Assembly: GCA_963681505.1 (NCBI GenBank)
Contig: OY811992.1
Coordinates: 62,001 to 126,000, forward strand
Source: Eunapius fragilis
Lineage: Eukaryota > Porifera > Demospongiae > Spongillida > Spongillidae
DNA: 64,000 bases
Direction: 5' to 3'
In this document: positions 41,588 through 52,671 of the stretch, piece by piece
Numbering within the stretch: position 1 is the stretch's first letter
Layout: each line of letters begins with the position of its first letter
The notes under the pieces: generated by a model
The model's input: only the letters and a program-made list of their open reading frames with translations
The model's database searches: none
What the model was told of the DNA's origin: nothing
Made by a program: the position numbers and the translations under genes

Positions 41588-41600
41588 GGTTACTCGTGGG
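41588..41600 (+). other. Junction of satellite B and the G-rich minisatellite
   Basis: The last B monomer is cut at GGTTACTCG (41588-41596) and the minisatellite starts at once with TGGGATTGG. The first B sequence at 15874 also starts with GGTTACTCG, so array B is bounded at both ends at nearly the same monomer position. Confidence 0.9.
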
Positions 41601-44600
41601 ATTGGTAGTGGGATTGGTAGTGGGATTGGTAGTGGGATTGGTAGTGGGATTGGTAGTGGGATTGGTAGTGGGATTGGTCGTGGGATTGGTAGTGGGATTG
41701 GTAGTGGGAATGGTAGTGGGATTGGTTGTGGGATTGGTAGTGGGATTGGTAGTGGTAGTGGTAGTGGGATTGGTAGTGGGATTGGTAGTGGGATTGGTAG
41801 TGGGATTGGTAGTGGTAGTGGTAGTTGTAGTGGGATTGGTAGTGGGATTGGTAGTGGTAGTGGTAGTGGGATTGGTAGTGGGATTGGTAGTGGGATTGGT
41901 AGTGGGATTGGTAGTGGGATTGGTAGTGGTAGTGGTAGTGGGATTGGTAGTGGGATTGGTAGTGGGATTGGTAGTGGGATTGGTAGAAGTAGTGGTATTG
42001 GTAGTGGGATTGGTAGTGGGATTTATAGTGGAAATTCTAGTGGTAGAGGGATTGGTAGGGGAATTGGTAGTGGTAGTGGTAGTGGGATTGGTAGTGGTAG
42101 TGGTAGTGGGATTGGTTGTGGGATTGGTAGTGATAGTGGTAGTGGGAATGGTAGTGGGATTGGTAGTGGTAGTGGTAGAGGGATTGGTAGTGGGATTGGT
42201 AGTGGGATTGGTAGTGGGATTGGTAGTGGGATTGGTAGTGGGATTGGTTGTGGGATTGGTAGTGGTAGTGGTAGTTGGATTGGTAGTGGGATTGGTAGTG
42301 GGATTGGTAGTGGGATTGGTAGTGGAATTGGTAGTGGGATTGGTAGTGGGATTGGTAGTGGTAGTGGTAGTGGGATGTGTAGTGGTAGTGGTAGTAGTAG
42401 TGGTAGTGGGATTGGTAGTGGGATTGGTAGTGGGATTGGTAGTAGGATTGGTAGTGGGATTGGTAGTGGGATTGGTAGTGGGATTGGTAGTGGGATTGGT
42501 AGTGGGATTGGTAGTGGGATTGGTAGTGGGATTGTTAGTGGGATTGGTAGTGGGATTGGTAGTGGGATTGGTAGTGGGATTGGTAGTGGGATTGGTAGTG
42601 GGATTGGTAGTGGGATTGGTTGTGGGATTGGTAGTGGGATTAGTAGTGGGATTGGTAGTGGGATTGGTAGTGGTAGTGGTAGTGAGATTGGTAGTGGAAT
42701 TGTTAGTGGGATTGGTAGTGGGATTGGTAGTGGGATTGGTAGTGGGATTGGTAGTGGGATTGGTAGTGGGATTGGTAGTGGGATTGATAGTGGGATTTGT
42801 AGTGGTAGTGGTAGTGGGATTGGTAGTGGGATTGGTAGTGGGATTGGTAGTGGGATTGGTAGTGGGATTGGAAGTAGTAGTGGTAGTGGTAGTGGGATTG
42901 ATAGTGGGATTGGTAGTGGGATTGGTAGTGGGATTGGTTGTGGGTTTGGTAGTGGTAGTGGTTGTGGGATTGGTAGTGGGATTGGTAGTGGGATTGGTAG
43001 TGGGATTGGTAGTGGGATTGGTAGTGGCATTGGTAGAAGTAGTGGTAGTGGTAGTGGGATTGGTAGTGGGATTTGTAGTGGAAATTCTAGTGGTAGTGGG
43101 ATTGGTAGGGGAATTGGTAGTGGGATTGGTAGTGGGATTGGTAGTGGGATTGGTAGTGGGATAAGTAGTGGGATTGGTAGTGGTAGTGGTAGTGGGATTG
43201 GTAGTGGTAGTGGTAGTGGTAGTGGTAGTGGGATTGGTAGTGGGATTGGTAGTGGGATTGGTAGTGGGATTGGTAGTGGTATTGGTAGTGGGATTGGTAG
43301 TGGGATTGGTAGTGGGATTGGTAGTGGGATTGGTAGTGGGATTGGTAGTGGGATTGGTAGTGGGATTGGTACTGGTAGTGGTAGTGGGATTGGTAGTGGT
43401 AGTGGTAGTGGTAGTGGTAGTGGGATTGGTAGTGGGATTGGTAGTTGGATTGGTAGTGGGATTGGTAGTGGGATTGGTAGTGGGATTGGTAGTGGGATTG
43501 GTTGTGGGATTGGTAGTGGGATTGGTAGTGGGATTGGTAGTGGGATTGGTAGTGGGATTGGTAGTGGGATTGGTAGTGGGATTGGTAGTGGGATTGGTAG
43601 TGGGATTGGTAGTGGGTTTGGTAGTGGGATTGGTAGTGGGATTGGTAGTGGGATTGGTAGTGGGATTGGTAGTGGGATTGGTAGTGGGATTGGTAATGGG
43701 ATTGGTAGTGGGATTGGTAGTGGTAGTGGTAGTGGGATTGTTAGTGGAATTGGTGATGGGATTGCTAGTGGGATTGGTAGTTTGATTGGTAGTGGGATTG
43801 GTAGTGGGATTGGAAGTGGTAGTGGTAGTGGAATTGGTAGTGGGATTGGTATTGGGATTGGTAGTGGGATTGGTAGTGGCATTGGTAATGGGATTGGTAG
43901 TGGGATTGGTAGTGGGATTGGTAGTGGGATTGGTAGTGGGATTGGTAGTGGTAGTGGTAGTGGGATTGGTAGTGGGATTGGTAGTGGGATTGGTAGTGGG
44001 ATTGGTAGTGGGATTGATAGTGGGATTTGTTGTGGGATTGGTAGTGGTAGTGGTAGTGGGATTGGTAGTGGGATTGGTACTGGGATTGGTAGTGGGATTG
44101 GTAGTGGGATTGGTACTGGGATTGGTAGTGGGATTGGTAGTGGGATTGGTAGTGGGATTGGTAGTGGGATTGGTAGTGGGATTGGTAGTGGGATTGGTAG
44201 TGGGATTGGTAGTGGGATTGGTAGTGGGATTGGTAGTGGGATTGGTAGTGGGATTGGTAGTGGTAGTGGGATTGGTAGTGGGATTGGTAGTGGGATTGGT
44301 AGTGGGATTGGTAGTGGGATTGGTAGTGGGATTGGTAGTGGGATTGGTAGTGGGATTGGTAGTAGGATTGGTAGTGGGATTGGTAGTGGGATTGGTAGTG
44401 GTAGTGGTAGTGGTACTGGGATTGGTAGTGGGATTGGTAATGGGATTGGTAGTGGGATTGGTAGTGGGATTGGTAGTGGGATTGGTAGTGGGATTGGTAG
44501 TGGGATTGGTAGTGGGATTGGTAGTGGGATTAGTAGTGGGATTGGTAGTGGTAGTGGTAGTGGGATTGGTAGTGGGATTGGTAGTGCGATTGGTAGTGGG

Positions 44601-47600
44601 ATTGGCAGTGGGATTGGTAGTGGGATTGCTAGTGGGATTGGTAGTGGGATTGGTGGTGGGATTGGTAGTGGGATTGGTAGTGGGATTGGTAGTGGGATTG
44701 GTAGTGGGTTTGGTAGTGGGATTGGTAGTGGGATTGGTAGTGGGATTGGTAGTGGGATTGGTAGTGGGAGATTGGTAGTGGGATTGGTAGTGGGATTGGT
44801 AGTGGGATTGGTAGTGGTAGTGGTAGTGGTAGTGGGATTGGTAGTGGGATTGGTAGTGGGATTGGTAGTGCGATTGGTAGTGGGATTGGTAGTGGGATTG
44901 GTTGTGGGATTGGTATTGGTAGTGGTAGTTGTAGTGGGATTGGTAGTGGGATTGGTAGTGCGATTGGTAGTGGGATTGGTAGTGGGATTGGTAGTGGGAT
45001 TGGTAGTGGGATTGGTAGTGGGATTGGTAGTGGGATTGGTAGTGGGATTGGTAGTGGGATTGGTAGTGGGATTGGTAGTGGGATTGGTAGTGGGATTGGT
45101 AGTGGGATTGGTAGTGGGATTGGTAGTGGGATTGGTAGTGGGATTGGTAGTGGGATTGGTAATGGGATTGGTAGTGGGATTGGTAGTGGTAGTGGTAGTG
45201 GGATTGTTAGTGGAATTGGTGATGGGATTGCTAGTGGGATTGGTAGTTTGATTGGTAGTGGGATTGGTAGTGGGATTGGAAGTGGTAGTGGTAGTGGAAT
45301 TGGTAGTGGGATTGGTATTGCGATTGGTAGTGGGATTGGTAGTGGCATTGGTAATGGGATTGGTAGTGGGATTGGTAGTGGGATTTGTAGTGGAAATTCT
45401 AGTGGTAGTGGGATTGGTAGGGGAATTGGTAGTGGGATTGGTAGTGGGATTGGTAGTGGGATTGGTAGTGGGATAAGTAGTGGGATTGGTAGTGGTAGTG
45501 GTAGTGGGATTGGTAGTGGTAGTGGTAGTGGTAGTGGTAGTGGGATTGGTAGTGGGATTGGTAGTGGGATTGGTAGTGGGATTGGTAGTGGGATTGGTAG
45601 TGGGATTGGTAGTGGGATTGGTAGTGGGATTGGTAGTGGGATTGGTAGTGGGATTGGTAGTGGGATTGGTAGTGGGATTGGTAGTGGTAGTGGTAGTGGG
45701 ATTGGTAGTGGTAGTGGTAGTGGTAGTGGTAGTGGGATTGGTAGTGGGATTGGTAGTTGGATTGGTAGTGGGATTGGTAGTGGGATTGGTAGTGGGATTG
45801 GTAGTGGGATTGGTAGTGGGATTGGTAGTGGGATTGGTAGTGGGATTGGTAGTGGGATTGGTAGTGGGATTGGTAGTGGGATTGGTAGTGGGATTGGTAG
45901 TGGGATTGGTAGTGGTAGTGGTAGTGGGATTGGTAGTGGTAGTGGTAGTGGTAGTGGTAGTGGGATTGGTAGTGGGATTGGTAGTTGGATTGGTAGTGGG
46001 ATTGGTAGTGGGATTGGTAGTGGGATTGGTAGTGGGATTGGTTGTGGGATTGGTAGTGGGATTGGTAGTGGGATTGGTAGTGGGATTGGTAGAGGGATTG
46101 GTAGTGGGAATGGTAGTGGGATTGGTAGTGGGATTGGTAGTGGTAGTGGTAGTGGTAGTGGGATTGGTAGTGGGATTGGTAGTGGGATTGGTAGTGGGAT
46201 TGGTAGTGGGATTGGTTGTGGGATTGGTAGTAATAGTGGTACTGGTAGTGGGATTGGTAGTGGGATTGGTAGTGGGATTGGTAGTGGGATTGGTAGTGGG
46301 ATTGGTAGTGGGATTGGTAGTGGGATTGGGAGTGGGATTGGTAGTGGGATTGGTAGTGGGATTGGTAGTGGGATTGGTAGTGGGATTGGTAGTGGGATTG
46401 GTAGTGGGATTGGTAGTGGGATTGGTAGTGGGATTGGTAGTGGGATTGGTAGTGGGATTGGTAGTGGGATTGGTAGTGGGATTGGTAGGGGGATTGGTAG
46501 TGGGATTGGTAGTGGGATTGGTAGTGGGATTGGTAGTGGGATTGGTAGTGGGATTGGTAGTGGGATTGGTAGTGGGATTGGTAGTGGGATTGGTAGTGGG
46601 ATTGGTTGTGGTAGTGGGATTGGTAGTGGGATTGGTAGTGGGATTGGTAGTGGGATTGGTAGTGGGATTGGTAGTGGGATTGGTAGTGGGATTGGTAGTG
46701 GGATTGGTAGTGGGATTGGTAGTGGGATTGGTAGTGGGATTGGTAGTGGGATTGGTAGTGGGATTGGTAGTGGGATTGGTAGTGGGATTGGTAGTGGGAT
46801 TGGTAGTGGGATTGGTAGTGGGATTGGTAGTGGTAGTGGGATTGGTAGTGGGATTGGTAGTGGGATTGGTAGTGGGATTGGTAGTGGGATTGGTAGTGGG
46901 ATTGGTACTGGGATTGGTAGTGGGATTGGTACTGGGATTGGTAGTGGGATTGGTAGTGGGATTGGTAGTGGGATTGGTAGTGGGATTGGTAGTGGTAGTG
47001 GTAGTGGTAGTGGGATTGGTAGTGGGATTGGTAATGGGATTGGTAGTGGGATTGGTAGTGGGATTGGTAGTGGGATTGGTAGTGGGATTGGTAGTGGGAT
47101 TGGTAGTGGGATTGGTAGTGGGATTGGTAGTGGGATTGGTAGTGGTAGTGGTAGTGGGATTGGTAGTGGGATTGGTAGTGCGATTGGTAGTGGGATTGGC
47201 AGTGGGATTGGTAGTGGGATTGGTAGTGGGATTGGTAGTGGGATTGGTGGTGGGATTGGTAGTGGGATTGGTAGTGGGATTGGTAGTGGGATTGGTAGTG
47301 GGTTTGGTAGTGGGATTGGTAGTGGGATTGGTAGTGGGATTGGTAGTGGGATTGGTAGTGGGATTGGTAGTGGGATTGGTAGTGGGATTGGTAGTGGGAT
47401 TGGTAGTGGTAGTGGTAGTGGTAGTGGGATTGGTAGTGGGATTGGTAGTGGGATTGGTAGTGCGATTGGTAGTGGGATTGGTAGTGGGATTGGTTGTGGG
47501 ATTGGTAGTGGTAGTGGTAGTTGTAGTGGGATTGGTAGTGGGATTGGTAGTGCGATTGGTAGTGGGATTGGTAGTGGGATTGGTAGTGGGATTGGTAGTG

Positions 47601-49483
47601 GGATTGGTAGTGGGATTGGTAGTGGGATTGGTAGTGGGATTGGTAGTGGGATTGGTAGTGGGATTGGTAGTGGGATTGGTAGTGGGATTGGTAGTGGGAT
47701 TGGTAGTGGGATTGGTAGTGGGATTGGTAGTGGGATTGGTAATGGGATTGGTAGTGGGATTGGTAGTGGTAGTGGTAGTGGGATTGTTAGTGGAATTGGT
47801 GATGGGATTGCTAGTGGGATTGGTAGTTTGATTGGTAGTGGGATTGGTAGTGGGATTGGAAGTGGTAGTGGTAGTGGAATTGGTAGTGGGATTGGTATTG
47901 GGATTGGTAGTGGGATTGGTAGTGGCATTGGTAATGGGATTGGTAGTGGGATTGGTAGTGGGATTTGTAGTGGAAATTCTAGTGGTAGTGGGATTGGTAG
48001 GGGAATTGGTAGTGGGATTGGTAGTGGGATTGGTAGTGGGATTGGTAGTGGGATAAGTAGTGGGATTGGTAGTGGTAGTGGTAGTGGGATTGGTAGTGGT
48101 AGTGGTAGTGGTAGTGGTAGTGGGATTGGTAGTGGGATTGGTAGTGGGATTGGTAGTGGGATTGGTAGTGGGATTGGTAGTGGGATTGGTAGTGGGATTG
48201 GTAGTGGGATTGGTAGTGGGATTGGTAGTGGGATTGGTAGTGGGATTGGTAGTGGGATTGGTAGTGGTAGTGGTAGTGGGATTGGTAGTGGTAGTGGTAG
48301 TGGTAGTGGTAGTGGGATTGGTAGTGGGATTGGTAGTTGGATTGGTAGTGGGATTGGTAGTGGGATTGGTAGTGGGATTGGTAGTGGGATTGGTTGTGGG
48401 ATTGGTAGTGGGATTGGTAGTGGGATTGGTAGTGGGATTGGTAGAGGGATTGGTAGTGGGATTGGTAGTGGGATTGGTAGTGGGATTGGTAGTGGTAGTG
48501 GTAGTGGTAGTGGGATTGGTAGTGGGATTGGTAGTGGGATTGGTAGTGGGATTGGTAGTGGGATTGGTAGTGGGATTGGTTGTGGGATTGGTAGTGGTAG
48601 TGGTAGTGGTAGTGGGATTGGTAGTGGGATTGGTAGTGGGATTGGTAGTGGGATTGGTAGTGGGATTGGTAGTGGGATTGGGAGTGGGATTGGTAGTGGG
48701 ATTGGTAGTGGGATTGGTAGTGGGATTGGTAGTGGGATTGGTAGTGGGATTGGTAGTGGGATTGGTAGTGGGATTGGTAGTGGGATTGGTAGTGGGATTG
48801 GTAGTGGGATTGGTAGGGGGATTGGTAGTGGGATTGGTAGTGGGATTGGTAGTGGGATTGGTAGTGGGATTGGTAGTGGGATTGGTAGTGGGATTGGTAG
48901 TGGGATTGGTAGTGGGATTGGTAGTGGGATTGGTTGTGGTAGTGGTAGTGGGATTGGTAGTGGGATTGGTAGTGGGATTGGTAGTGGGATTGGTAATGGG
49001 ATTGGTAGTGGGATTGGTAGTGGGATTGGTAGTGGGATTGGTAGTGGGATTGGTAGTGGGATTGGTAGTGGGATTGGTAGTGGGATTGGTAGTGGGATTG
49101 GTAGTGGGATTGGTAGTGGGATTGGTAGTGGGATTGGTAGTGGGATTGGTAGTGGGATTGGTAGTGGGATTGGTAGTGGTAGTGGGATTGGTAGTGGGAT
49201 TGGTAGTGGGATTGGTAGTGGGATTGGTAGTGGGATTGGTAGTGGGATTGGTAGTGGGATTGGTAGTGGGATTGGTAGTGGGATTGGTAGTGGGATTGGT
49301 AGTGGGATTGGTAGTGGTAGTGGTAGTGGTAGTGGGATTGGTAGTGGGATTGGTAATGGGATTGGTAGTGGGATTGGTAGTGGGATTGGTAGTGGGATTG
49401 GTAGTGGGATTGGTAGTGGGATTGGTAGTGGGATTGGTAGTGGGATTGGTAGAGGGATTGGTAGTGGTAATTGAAGTGGGATT
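41597..49483 (+). repeat. G-rich 12 bp minisatellite (GGTAGT/GGGATT), main block
   Basis: About 7.9 kb of almost pure hexamer repeat. The dominant unit is GGTAGTGGGATT, with runs of two to four GGTAGT between GGGATT units. The plus strand is almost free of C. Recurrent variants include GGTTGT, GGTAATGGG, GGAAGT and GGAAATTCTAG. Lack of stop codons in the repeat creates open frames of several hundred to about 1600 codons in several frames and on both strands. These are composition effects, not genes. Runs of GG and GGG every 4-5 bases could form G-quadruplexes on this strand. Confidence 0.97.
45393..49483 (+). repeat. Higher-order repeat in the minisatellite, period 2580 bp
   Basis: GGAAATTCTAG with GGTAGGGGAATTGG occurs at about 43080, 45392 and 47972. 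The following pattern of hexamer variants, including GGGATAAGTAG, repeats at 2312 bp and then 2580 bp spacing. The marker TAGTTTGATTGG at 45244 and 47824 also gives 2580 bp. The second copy is cut short by the first 62 bp block. Confidence 0.75.
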
Positions 49484-49732
49484 GCGGGATCAATCTGTAA
49501 CAATCCAGTGCAATTCGGCGCGCTGCGACGGATTGGTGCACTTTTGCGGGATCAATCTGTAACAATTTGGCGCAATTCGGCGCGCAGCGACGGATTGCAG
49601 CACTTTCGCGGAACCAATCTGTAACAATTCGGCGCGCTACAACGGATTGCTGCACTTTCGCCGGATCAATCTGCAACAATTAGGGGCAATTCGGCGCACC
49701 AAGACCGATTGCTTCACTATGGCGTGATCAAT
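49484..49732 (+). repeat. 62 bp repeat block 1, forward arm
   Basis: Four units and the start of a fifth of a GC-richer repeat unlike the minisatellite. Typical parts are GCGGGATCAATCTGTAACAA, CAATTCGGCGCGCTGCGACG and GATTGCAGCACTTTC. Unit spacings are 62, 62, 52 and 62 bp; the third unit lacks 10 bp. The arm stops at GCGTGATCAAT, where the direction flips. Confidence 0.9.
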
Positions 49733-50049
49733 TTGCAGATTGATCCTGCGAAAGTGCAGCAATCCGTCTCAGCGCGCCGAATTGCGCCGAATTGTTGCAG
49801 ATTGATCCCGCCATAGTGAAGCAATCGGTCTCAGCGCGCCGATTTGCCACGAATTGTTGCAGATTGATCCGGCGATAGTGCAGCATTCCGTTGTAGTGCG
49901 CCGAATTGTTACAGATTGGTTCCGCGAAAGTGCTGCAATCCGTCGCAGCGCGCCGAATTGTGCCAAATTGTTACAGATTGATCCCGCAAAAATGCACCAA
50001 TCCGTCGCAGCGCGCCGAATTGCGCTGGATTGTTACAGATTGATCCCGC
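49733..50049 (-). repeat. 62 bp repeat block 1, inverted arm
   Basis: Read on the minus strand this contains units 1 to 5 and the start of unit 6, ending in TTGATCAC at the hinge. Its variants (GGAATGCTGCACTATC, AATTCGTGGCAAATCGG) match the direct blocks at 50608 and 54324 rather than its own forward partner. The arm therefore came from another block by inversion. With the forward arm it forms a fold-back. Confidence 0.9.
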
Positions 50050-50160
50050 AATCCCACTTCAATTACCACTACCAATCCCACTACCAATCCCACTCCCCAT
50101 CCCACTCCCCATCCCATTACCACTACCACTACCACTACCAATCCCACTACCAATCCCACT
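50050..50160 (-). repeat. Inverted C-rich minisatellite next to block 1
   Basis: Minus-strand copy of the G-rich hexamer repeat (CCACTACCAATCCCACTACC on this strand), including the variant ACTCCCCATCCC twice. It ends at CCCACT, and the G-rich strand resumes with AGTGGTAGTGGG, a second hinge with a 6-base loop. Confidence 0.9.
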
Positions 50161-50607
50161 AGTGGTAGTGGGATTGGTAGTGGGATTGGTAGTGGGATTG
50201 ATAGTGGTAGTGGGATTGGTAGTGGGATTGGTAGTGGGATTGGTAGTGGGATTGGTAGTGGTAGTGGTAGTGGTAGTGGGATTGTTAGGGGAATTGGTAG
50301 TGGGATTGGTAGTGGGATTGGTAGTGGTAGTGGTATTGGTAGTGGGATTGGTAGTGGGATTGGTAGTGGTAGTGGGATTGGTAGTGGGATTGGTAGTGGG
50401 ATTGGTAGTGGGATTGGTAGTGGTATTGGTAGTGGGATTGGTAGTGGGATTGGTAGTGGGATTGGTAGTGGTAGTGGTAGTGGTAGTGGGATTGGTAGTG
50501 GGATTGGTAGTGGGATTGGTAGTGGGATTGGTAGAGGTAGTGGTAGTGGTATTGGGATTGGTAGTGGGATTGGTAGTGGTAGTGGTAGTGGGATTGGTAG
50601 TGGGATT
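50161..50607 (+). repeat. G-rich minisatellite segment
   Basis: Same GGTAGT/GGGATT hexamer repeat as the main block, with variants GGGATTGATAGT and GGTAGTGGTATT. It matches 58151-58597. Confidence 0.93.
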
Positions 50608-51090
50608 GCGGGATCAATCTGTAACAATCCAGCGCAATTCGGCGCGCTGCGACTGATTGGTGCATTTTTGCGAAATAAATCTGTAACAATTTGGCACAAT
50701 TCGGCGCGCTGCGACGGATTGCAGCACTTTCGCGGAACCAATCTGTAACAATTCGGCGCACTACAACGGAATGCTGCACTATCGCCGGATCAATCTGCAA
50801 CAATTCGTGGCAAATCGGCGTGCTGAGACCGATTGCTTCACTATGGCGGGATCAATCTGCAACAATTCGGCGCAATTCGGCGCGCTGAGACGGATTGCTG
50901 CACTTTCGCAGGATCAATCTGCAATATGTTATTCGGCACAATTCGGCGCGCTGCGACCGATTGCTGCACTGTCTTTGGTCCAATCTGCAAAAATTCAGCA
51001 CAATTCGACACGCTGCGACGGAATCCTGCACTTTCACAGGATCAATCTGTAACAATTTGGGGCAATTAGGCGTGCCTTGACCAATTGCTT
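50608..51090 (+). repeat. 62 bp repeat block 2 (direct, 8 units)
   Basis: Eight units of about 62, 62, 52, 62, 62, 66, 62 and 55 bp, all forward. Unit 6 has an extra 4 bp (GCAATATGTTATTCGG), unit 7 starts TTTGGTCCAATCTGC, and unit 8 is cut at GACCAATTGCTT, after which AGTGGTAGTG resumes. The same order and cut point occur in the other direct blocks. Confidence 0.92.
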
Positions 51091-52671
51091 AGTGGTAGTG
51101 CGATTGGTAGCGGTAGTGGTAGTGGGATTGGTAGTGGGATTGGTAGTAGTATTGGTAGTGGTAGTGGGATTTGTAGTGGGATTGGTAGTGGGATTGGTAG
51201 TGGGATTGGTAGTGGGATTGGTAGTGGGATTGGTAGTGGTAGTGGTAGTGGTAGTAGGATTGTTAGGGGAATTGGTAGTGGTAGTGGTAGTGGGATTGGT
51301 AGTAGCAGTGGTAGTGGGATTGGTAGTGGGATTGGTAGTGGTAGTGGTAGTGGTAGTGGTATTGGTAGTGGGATTGGTAGTGGGATTGGTAGTGGTAGTG
51401 GGATTGGTAGTGGGATTGGTAGTGGGATTGGTAGTGGGATTGGTAGTGGTAGTGGTAGTGGGATTGGTAGTGGGATTGGTAGTGGGATTGGTAGTGGTAG
51501 TGGTAGTGGTAGTGGGATTGGTAGTGGGATTGGTAGTGGGATTGGTAGTGGGATTGGTAGAGGTAGTGGTAGTGGTAGTGGGATTGGTAGTGGGATTGGT
51601 AGTGGTAGTGGTAGTGGGATTGGTAGTGGGATTGGTAGTGGGATTGGTAGTGGAAATTATAGTGGTAGTGGGATTGGTAGGGGACTTGGTAGTGTTAGTG
51701 GTAGTAGGATTGTAAGTGGTAGTGGTAATGGGATTGGTAGTGGGATTGGTAGTGGTAGTGGTAGTGGTAGTGGGATTGGTAGTGGGATTGGTATTGGGAT
51801 TGGTAGTGGTAGTGGGATTGGTAGTGGGATTGGTATTGGGATTGGTAGTGGGATAGGTGGTGGGATTGGTAGTGGGATTGGTAGTGGGATTGTTAGTGGT
51901 AGTGGTAGTGGGATTGGTAGTGGGATTGGTAGTGGGATTGGTAGTGGGAATGGTAGTGGTAGTGGTAGTGGGATTGGTAGTGGGATTGGTAGTTGTAGTG
52001 GTAGTGGTAGTGGGATTGGTAGTGGGATTGGTAGTGGGATTGGTAGTGGTAGTGGGATTGGTAGTGGGATTGGTAGTGGGATTGGTAGTGGGATTGGTTG
52101 TGGGATTGGTAGTGGGATTGGTAGTGGTAGTGGTAGTGGTAGTGGGATTGTTAGGGGAATTGGTAGTGGTAGTGGTAGTGGGATTGGTAGTGGTAGTGGT
52201 AGTGGGATTGGTAGTGGGATTGCTAGTGGTAGTGGTAGTGGTAGTGGTATTGGTAGTGGGATTGGTAGTGGGATTGGTAGTGGTAGTGGGATTGGTAGTG
52301 GGATTAGTAGTGGGATTGGTAGTGGGATTGGTAGTGGTAGTGGTAGTGGGATTGGTAGTGGGATTGGTAGTGGGATTGGTAGTGGTAGTGGTAGTGGTAG
52401 TGGGATTGGTAGTGGGATTGGTAGTGGGTTTGGTAGTAGTAGTGGGATTGGTAGTGGGATTGGTAGTGGGATTGGTAGTGGGATTGGTAGTGGTAGTGGT
52501 AGTGGGATTCGTAGTGGGATTGGTAGTGGGATTGGTAGTGGGATTGGTAGTGGGATTGGTAGTGGGATTGGTAGTGGTAGTGGTAGTGGGATTAGTAGTG
52601 GTAGTGGTAGTGGTAGTGGGATTGGTAGTGGGATTGGTAGTGGGATTGGTAGTGGTAATTGAAGTGGGATT
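51091..52671 (+). repeat. G-rich minisatellite segment
   Basis: Hexamer repeat of about 1.6 kb with more multi-GGTAGT runs than the main block. It matches 59081-60661 at 7990 bp offset. No other structure is seen. Confidence 0.93.

Larger units (their letters stand above)
15873..41596 (+). repeat. Satellite array B (185 bp monomers, 139 units)
   Basis: Head-to-tail array in one orientation. Counting from GGTTACTCG at 15874 to the last GGTTACTCG at 41588 gives 25714 bp, which is 139 x 185 minus one. Every spacing I checked is a whole number of 185 bp except across one 1-bp deletion near 22897. Landmarks per monomer are GGTTACTCGTTCGTTCCATG, TTAACACCTTGG, the dyad CCCATAGAAATGTATGGG, GGGAACCACTAATC and GGAGGCATTATTTAGAGA. 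The minus-strand open frames of 75 codons that start in the dyad recur with the monomer but overlap their neighbours, and are absent from many units. I treat them as chance. Confidence 0.98.

Noticed and set aside
41597-49483. Telomere repeat, because GGGATT resembles rotated TTAGGG
   Set aside because: The unit alternates with GGTAGT and does not give any known telomere repeat. It is also interrupted and inverted, with no terminal position shown.
41596-49503. Very long open reading frames (hundreds to about 1600 codons) encoding Gly-Leu-Val-Val, Ile-Gly-Ser-Gly or Pro-Ile-Pro-Leu repeats
   Set aside because: They are open in several frames and on both strands at once because the 6/12 bp repeat has no stop codon. 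There is no non-repeat domain, and the frames simply follow repeat purity.
49733-50160. Terminal inverted repeats of a transposon around the inverted segment
   Set aside because: No transposase frame and no target-site duplication. The arms are explained by inversion of neighbouring repeat blocks.
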